Positions 57,991 through 64,000 of a DNA stretch of 64,000 nt are shown here, piece by piece (position 1 is the first letter of the stretch; each line of letters starts with the position of its first letter). Source of the stretch: Cryptocoryne crispatula var. balansae (taxonomy: Eukaryota > Streptophyta > Magnoliopsida > Alismatales > Araceae); assembly GCA_036172225.1 (NCBI GenBank), contig CM069928.1, positions 12,626,738 to 12,690,737 on the forward strand, in the 5' to 3' direction. The notes under the pieces are model-generated. The model ran no database searches and was not told where the DNA came from. It saw only the letters and a list, made by a program, of their open reading frames with translations. A program made the translations under genes and the position numbers.

Positions 57991-59677
57991 TCCTCCTCAA
58001 CCAAACATCTAGAGGAATTGATCAAAGGCCACACTCAGGTCTAAAAGTGCACATTTACCTAGGAGATTGTTTACCTTTTGTTTTCTTTCTCTCTCTCATC
58101 ATAGTTCATTAGTTTGTTCATCATTTTCTAAACATATAGCATATATATTGCTTCATTTGTTCCATTGATTTTATTTAAATAAGAATAAGAATTAGCTCTA
58201 ACCATGTAAGTCTAATTATGATTGGATGCTTTATTTCACTCACATTATATTCACTATATTTTGATTAGTTCAAATTATGTGTCGTTTATTTGTTTGTTTA
58301 CTTATATTGCTTGTAGATTGAAAGCACACAAGGATGAAGAGTGAAGGTACTTCATTTTAAATCTATAGCTTGTTTGTGATATGTCAAATTAACTTAAGCC
58401 CCCCCACCCTTCCCCTCTTTTTGTGTCACACAAATGTCAAGGGCACAATCCCGTGTAGACCAACTCACTCTGTTAGTAACCATGATTGGATAGCTACTAC
58501 CTATTGGTTCTCGAAATTTCGTCGATCCTTGGAACTGAAAATAGCCCCTACAATTGGAGTGCTTTCTCCAACCTCCACTTTAAATGTTTCATCTTTGGTT
58601 CTCACCTGAACCCCACTATTTTTTGAAAGCTTTTGAATCTTTAGATCCCATATGGGCTTCTCCTTGTTTTGATCCCTGCATGGATCTCAAGGCACATGCT
58701 TACAATTTGTCTTCTTAAAGCACTCTGAGTGAACCACTAGTGTATCATTAAAAGTGCCTCGGTGCAATTTGATCCCTTTCACTTCCATGTGAGCTACAAG
58801 CACCTTGTACCCAAGTGGGCACTTTTATTTTGTTTGTTCTATCTGTGTGGTTGTTATACACACCCATCCTGGCATGAACCTCTTCAGCATAGGATCCTAA
58901 CTTATGTCTTGAAAGCATCTTAGATTGGACCACTTTTATACTACACATCAAATGAACATTACTTTCTATTTGATCTTGCTCTAGCTGATTGTTTAACTTC
59001 ATTATAATCTACTTAGAGCACCCCTAACATCTGTTTTGCAGGGTTATATCCTCGTTTTTATTCTCTTTCATTAACATTTGAATGCACCTATCAAGAGTTC
59101 AGAATGAAAGCGCACTTAACCAGGGTACATCTTTCTGGAAGTGCGCCATAAGATGGTGCATCTAACACAAAACATGTGCATCACTTATTTTCACTAGCCT
59201 TGCATCAAGCAATAGATCCGTCCGATCAATAGGTCAACCAACATGAGTTCTCTTTCAATACGCTATACCCTTAAGACACTTTTTTTAATGATTATTGTTG
59301 ACGTCTCTTCTGAAGAACTTTCTCCTTTGTTAACATAGTTTATTTTTGCCATGATTATCATAGTCTGCATATTTATAGAATTCTTTCATTCACTAATCAA
59401 ACAGTCAACTTCAAAGACCCAAAGTGCAACCTATTTGATCCATTAGCTTGACGAGCTTGAGTTGAATTTACTTAGGTGCGAAAGCTAATGTGGACCTATG
59501 CCTTGTTGGATGTTCAGATGAATCTCATAATTTTGAAAGCTAGGGTTTTTACATCATTTCTAGTGTACATGCGAAACCCACATGCAAATGCACTTATGCA
59601 GCAATCACACTTGGATACCAGCGAAAGGAATTGCCCGTTGTATAAATTATTGCTTGAGTTGGGATCGCCTTAGACGT
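57991..59677. other. AT-rich intergenic DNA with a leader-hairpin relic
   Basis: No gene was recognised; a 65-codon frame at 59476 has no known motif. At 58597-58686 there are three hairpin units: GGTTC-TCACCT-GAACC, GATCCCATATGGGC and GATCC-CTGCAT-GGATC. They have the geometry of the E1/E3 leader array, suggesting a remnant of another such element. Confidence 0.6.
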
Positions 59678-60192
59678 CCAAAGGAGAGAATAACTTCAGT
59701 CTTCAATCAGAAATGGCCACAACCTCAGTCACTTAGTGACGGTTCAAAGTGAACCAGTATGCATCACATGATTTGTTACTGAACCAAATTTTGTAACGGA
59801 TCACACTATCCTTCATAACAATTCAACCAATTCATAACAAGTCATACTATGTTTCGTAACAGGCTATATTGTAGTTTGTAACATCACCGGTTACGAACTA
59901 TAGTGTAACCTATTACAATTCAGTATAACTTGTTACGGATTAACTGATTCATAACGAATTACACTGATTTGTAACAGGTTCACCCATTACAAACCACAAT
60001 ATAACCTATTACAAATTGGACTGAATTAATATGAATCATAGTGTAACCCATTACGAACGATAATATAACGCGTTACGAAATTCGATTCAATAACTATTCA
60101 TGCGGTTCTTACCGATTCACCCTGAACCGTCACTAAAGTGACTGAAATTGTAGCCATTTCTAATTGAAAATTAAGGCTGTTCCCTCCTTTGG
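59678..60192. mobile_element. MITE-like element with roughly 80-bp inverted ends
   Basis: The left end CCAAAGGAGAGAATAAC pairs with the right end GTTCCCTCCTTTGG in reverse. The inverted similarity extends for about 80 bp on both sides, through GTGACTGA and AACCGTCACTA. The inside has many inverted copies of a GTAAC/GTTAC unit (for example around ATAGTGTAACC). No coding capacity. No target duplication could be found, so the superfamily is open. Confidence 0.75.
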
Positions 60193-60407
60193 GCATGCGA
60201 GGGGATCCGAACTCATTACTACTCACATAATTTAGGTGACTTAATTGCATTTATTATTAAACAAATTAAAGGAACTTGCTTTGACAGTTTCCAATTTCCA
60301 TCACTTTCATTCACTTCATGATATCCAACTACATTATTCATTCAAATTTATGGCGTAGATCATATAGAAATGTTAAAATTTACTCTTAAACGCATTATCA
60401 AGCAAAC
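60193..60407. other. Spacer between two MITEs
   Basis: About 215 bp of AT-rich sequence with no recognised feature. Confidence 0.6.
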
Positions 60408-60410
60408 TAA

Positions 60411-60846
60411 GGGTCTGTTTGATTAAACTTAATGAACCTCTAAACACTGATTCGGTAAGAGATCAGACTTTTTAGGGTGTTTGATAAAACGTCATAATAA
60501 GTGTCTAAATAAAGCTCTTAACTCTTAAAAACCTCTTAATGGATCAGATCCTGACTTCAGCTTTTTTATTTTCAGACCTTCACTCTCCATCCTCTCCCGG
60601 CAGCTACCGTCAGCACTGGGGTGCATGTGCTTTGGAAGGAAGCGAGTTGCTTTCTTGGAGACTTCTTGGTGGGGTCTCTGTTGGAGAAGCCAAGGGGGAG
60701 GAAAGGTGATATTAAAAGATCTTTTTATCAAACAAAGGTAACTTCTTATATCTAAATTCAATTCAGCACTTTTTTACCACTTATTAAGAACTTAGACATG
60801 AAATTAAGAGTTAAGACTTTCAGATTAAGCTTAATCAAACGCCACC
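60411..60846. mobile_element. Tourist-like MITE with TAA target duplication
   Basis: 436 bp. The left end is GGGTCTGTTTGATTAA and the right end, in reverse, GGTGGCGTTTGATTAA. TAA lies at 60408-60410 and 60847-60849. End sequence and a 3-bp TAA duplication fit the PIF/Harbinger superfamily. A 78-codon minus-strand frame inside is not taken as a gene. Confidence 0.82.
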
Positions 60847-60849
60847 TAA

Positions 60850-61537
60850 CAGTTCTAGAATAGTCAAACCACCTGCCAAATGCTATGTATGATCACCGCT
60901 TTAACCTTTATTCAACAAAAGGTTTAAACGCCCGAACGACCAGCCTCTTAAAGATCTGTAAATCATAGACAACATGAAATTACATAGATAATCACTTAGG
61001 GTGCACATTATTACAGGCACATACATGGGGTATCAAGTTTCTACCCCTGCCATTCACTCAATAATTTCAGAAATTTCAAAGTTGAAATTTGATAACTCCT
61101 TGGTTACTATACTAAATTGAATGTGGTCGATGATAAAATATCTGATCGCATTAACAATAATAGGCATCTAACTTAAGCATTAGAATAGTTGTAGTGAGTT
61201 TAAACAGTACGTGTTCCATGAGTCCAAACAGTATCTACGACCCATAGTTAATTCGACCAACCCTGATATACCCTTCACTCCTCTCGGGTGTTGGAAAGGT
61301 ACCTTCCAAATCACCTTTTTAAGCCCAAGTCTGAATACAACCAGTAATTTAATGTTGCCCCCGCTCTGGGCATCGCACATGCTTCCCATTTGAATGTAAA
61401 AATGATTCATGGGGACTTTATTTTATTGGATGATTTAAAAGACGAGGTTACAAATTTGATGGCATCTCAAATGCACAAGAAACTCTCCCGGATCAAGACA
61501 GATGGGTATGATGAGTCGAGAGAAGAGTAATTGACGT
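60850..61537 (-). other. Likely 3' flank/UTR of the peptidase gene
   Basis: No repeat or gene was recognised. Because the peptidase stop codon is at 61538-61540 on the minus strand, the nearest few hundred bases are probably its 3' untranslated region; no polyadenylation signal was chosen. Confidence 0.5.
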
Positions 61538-62090
61538 TCACAAGCTCCTCTCTATGAAATCCCAGATCCTCTGCTCCATATAAACACGATCCTTTTGGCG
61601 CCGTGGCATGTGCCGCTCGTCAGGGAACACCAGAAGCTCGTAGGGCTTACCGGCCGAGATCAGGGCATTGACAAGCCTCGCTGTGTGCCTGAAATGGACA
61701 TTTTCATCTATCATACCATGCACGAGCAACAGCTTGCCCTTTATCTTATGCACATGGTGAACAATTGAGCTCTCCGCATAGAACTGCTCATTCTCCGAGG
61801 GCAAGCCCATGTACTTCTCGGTGTAGAATGTGTCGTAACCATCCCACGAGGTCACAGGAGCACCAGACACTGCACAGCTGAAAGTGTCTGGAAATCTGGC
61901 CAAGGCCATTGCTGAGAGGTAACCACCATAGCTCCAGCCGTAGATACCAATATGACCAACTTTCGCTAAGCCTTGCTTCACAAGCCACTCAGCACCACAA
62001 AGTTGATCTTCAGAATCAACATATCCAAATTTATTCTTCAGAGTACCTTCAAACGTCAGGCCACGGCGGGCTGTTCCTCTGTTATCTAGC
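61538..62090 (-). CDS. Dipeptidyl-peptidase-IV-like serine peptidase, last exon
   Basis: This exon encodes the C-terminal catalytic part of a prolyl-oligopeptidase family (S9) enzyme, which removes dipeptides from peptide N-termini in its best-known members. The exon starts after AG at 62091-62092 (minus strand, TTGGCAG before CTAGATAAC) and reads LDNRGTARRGLTFEG from its first codon. The catalytic Ser is in GWSYGG (codon 61931-61933), Asp in HGMIDENVHF (61706-61708), His in DERHMPR (61610-61612). The frame is intact to TGA at 61538-61540, and composition is more GC-balanced than its surroundings. The upstream exons, with the beta-propeller, must lie beyond 64000. It is the only clearly intact gene in the window. 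Confidence 0.93.
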
Positions 62091-62600
62091 TGCCAATGAA
62101 ACAGGATAACCAGAAAAAAAAGGAAGGAAACAGCGTCAGTTGTGTTTGAGAGACAGAAACTCGCTTACAAAGATGGATTTCAGTTTCAACGATGTGTTCA
62201 AATACGAATGGAGTTTTAAGGGATACAGGAGTTCAAGGGATACAGATACAGTAACATGTAAAGGTAGTCCAATCAATGATTCTAGAATCGGAATCAGAAT
62301 CGGCCAATTCCTGAGAAGGAATTCGATCCAAAAATCAGCTTGGATCAGTTTTTTTTTAAAATTTTATCAAAAAAATTAAAAAAATCCAAAAAATCCAAAA
62401 AATAGAAAATAGTTTAGAAAAAATTCTAAAAATAAGATAAACATGCATCCACATGAAATAATTACTAATGAACATGAAGAGATGTTAAATATATGTTGAG
62501 ATGCAAAAACTATAATAAATTTTAACTATATCACATGAAAATATAAAAATAGAAATATACATGTTATCAATCTAAGGCCAATATTCATGATATGTATATT
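62091..62600 (-). other. Intron of the peptidase gene, AT-rich
   Basis: Intron sequence upstream of the last exon. It contains an A-rich stretch at 62350-62420 and no exon-like segment. Confidence 0.65.
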
Positions 62601-62616
62601 AGTTTTCCTTCTATTC

Positions 62617-63490
62617 CTACTGTCGATGCTCCTCAGTTGTGCCTAGTCTTCTATTGAGTGCAGGAGCATATCCATATGAAAATAATGACGATGCCATATT
62701 ATCAAAGTCATAGGCATCGGACTGTGGGACGTAGGTAGGCTCAGGTGGAAGAATCCACAATTGCTGAAGATCGTAAAACGCTACATATTGTGGCTCCATA
62801 TAATGTTGTTGTGGTGTATACTCATCTAGTATGAAATATGACTTTGACTGCCGTGAACCAGGTGACTGTGCTGCTAATGGCTGCGTCGCTGCTGTGGTGT
62901 AGAATGCTGACTGTGCTCCATATAATGCTGTTGTGGTGTATGCTCATCTAGTATGAAATATGACTTTGACTGCCGTGAACCAGGTGACTGTGCTGCTAAT
63001 GACTGTGTCGCTGCTATGTACTCCTCGTCATCATCAACTGAGGAATGAGAAAGAGCCTGTGTGCTGTCACCTGGGCTCACAAAACGTTGTCTACTCTCCA
63101 GTTTCCTTCTCTTCACATCTTCAGCCATCTCTGATGTTCCACCACAACCCAAAAATGTTTTTAACTTTGAAAATACACCCATTTTAAATGCTATCACTTT
63201 TGTTTTCGTTTTGCTTGGACTACGAACGGACTGAATAGCGGTGGCTAGGGCTGGAGCTAGAGCTAAAGCTGAAAGTGGTTACTGTATAGTTGTTGGGGCT
63301 GAAGAAGGGCCTGCCTGAGTCTGAGAAGTAGGTGGAGCTGGAGCATCCTCCTCGGCCTCAACACCATCCAACTCTCATTCAACCCATACACGGTCATCGG
63401 AATCAAACTCAGCTGGATGATCCCTGGTTGCCCTCTCCTCTATCTAGGAGGCAACTGCATGCTCCTCCTGAAATATCTAATCTAAGTCCA
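62617..63490 (-). pseudogene. Degraded transposase-tail-like coding remnant
   Basis: On the minus strand, from about 63495 leftward, a reading phase with several stops carries an acidic, Ser/Pro-rich protein: IFQEEHAVAS, then FDSDDRVWVE, then EAEEDAPAPPTSQTQ, then VKRRKLESRQRFVSPGD. This style fits the C-terminal tail after the dimerisation region of plant hAT transposases, but no catalytic motif is present, so this is inference. A 122-bp tandem duplication (next entry) shifts the frame. It sits in the peptidase intron, in the same orientation. Confidence 0.4.
62794..63020. repeat. 122-bp tandem duplication
   Basis: The 122-bp unit 62794-62915, starting CTCCATATAATG, is followed at 62916 by a second copy that matches for about 105 bases with only a few changes. 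Because 122 is not a multiple of three, it shifts the reading frame of the remnant. High similarity implies a recent origin. Confidence 0.9.
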
Positions 63491-63513
63491 TCTCAGGTGG
63501 TGGTGTGGTCATA

Positions 63514-63610
63514 GTTGTCAAGGTGACAAGGCGCCCAAGGCGCTCGACGGCCCTTTTACAGCTTAGGCGACAAGGCGCCCGCCTAGGCGTTGCCTAGGCG
63601 ATAAGGCGGA
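63514..63610. repeat. GGCG/CGCC-rich short repeats, possible transposon end
   Basis: Repeats of AAGGCG, TAGGCG and GCGCC in both orientations (TTGTCAAGGTGACAAGGCGCCC, split across 63514-63540; then GCCTAGGCGTTGCCTAGGCG). Such subterminal repeats are common at plant hAT ends. The matching other end was not found. Confidence 0.45.
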
Positions 63611-64000
63611 GTACGAAGAGGGATAAAAAATGCAAGTCTCACATGTCATAACATTATATAACAGTTCAAAAAAATGCTAAAAATGTAATAAAATTGACAT
63701 GTATTAAGACTTTAAGAGTAAAATTTCTATGAAGAACTTCAACACCATAAATTGTATAAAAAGTAAATATAAGTTTAAAAGAACAAGTCAACAACATAAA
63801 GGAAATTGACTTACCGAATGGAATGAGTTATGAGACATACTTTTGAATCATGTTGCTCTTCATTCATTCTCTAAAAATCTGCATACCACTTTTCATAACA
63901 CATGCAAAATACACACGCAAAATACGGAAATACTAAATAGGCAACTACCAAATTATATTGTCACAACCTATCCTCAATTACCATCAAGAAAACATGTAAA
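63611..64000. other. AT-rich sequence at the window end
   Basis: No gene or repeat recognised; probably still the peptidase intron or a transposon inside it. Confidence 0.5.

Noticed and set aside
59476..59673. 65-codon plus-strand frame before the MITE
   Set aside because: No motif, no splice context, and isolated in AT-rich DNA.
60525..60761. 78-codon minus-strand frame
   Set aside because: Entirely inside a non-coding MITE.

Overview
This 64 kb window is plant nuclear DNA, almost certainly from an angiosperm. It is dominated by LTR retrotransposons. The only clear host gene is the last exon of a dipeptidyl-peptidase-IV-like serine peptidase at the right edge (61538-62090, minus strand), which has a canonical splice acceptor. 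The species cannot be named from the sequence. No bacterial features, tRNA, rRNA or CRISPR were seen.

Most of the window is one nested stack. The base is a decayed Ty3/gypsy relic (E0, plus strand), seen at 16658-16949 and again at 56895-57990. Element E1 (plus strand, about 1 to 16657) lies against its left part. Element E2 (minus strand, 16955-56894 including its own insertions) splits it. E2 is framed by the direct repeat GAGAC at 16950-16954 and 56895-56899, 40 kb apart. The flanks of that repeat rejoin into one homologous gypsy sequence. Element E3 (plus strand, from 29234) is inserted in the gag-pro region of E2. A Ty1/copia element (minus strand, 46220 to about 55072) is inserted in the 3' LTR of E3. 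A deletion at about 55070-55080 then fused the copia 5' LTR to the leader of E2. Two solo LTRs complete the stack: a gypsy one in the E1 integrase (9357-11880, target duplication GGTGG) and a copia one in the E2 3' region (21724-23215, target duplication CATTG).

E1, E2 and E3 belong to one broad group of large gypsy elements. Their order is LTR, non-Met primer-binding site, hairpin-rich leader, gag with a C-x2-H-x4-H-x4-C motif, proline-rich linker, aspartic protease, G-patch, hairpin-rich linker, reverse transcriptase, RNase H, a second RNase-H-like domain, integrase, long repeat-rich 3' region, LTR. The two RNase H domains place them in the Tat/Ogre-like lineage. All are broken by stops and frameshifts, and many stops look like CpG decay. 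None looks able to move by itself.

The most unusual signal is structural. The leader of E1 and E3, the protease-RT linker of E1, E2 and E3, and a relic at 58597-58686 hold arrays of short hairpins, mostly 5-bp stem, 6-nt loop, 5-bp stem. Stem bases change between units but pairing is kept, which suggests conserved RNA (or DNA) structure. Longer palindromes with similar centres sit upstream of the TATA box in the LTRs. E3 also carries an antisense gene remnant with several GT-AG exons that are all phase 0 (about 43040-44390).

The right end (57990-64000) is less repetitive. It has two MITE-like elements (59678-60192; 60411-60846 with TAA target duplication), the peptidase exon, and a degraded hAT-tail-like coding remnant with a 122-bp tandem duplication in the peptidase intron.
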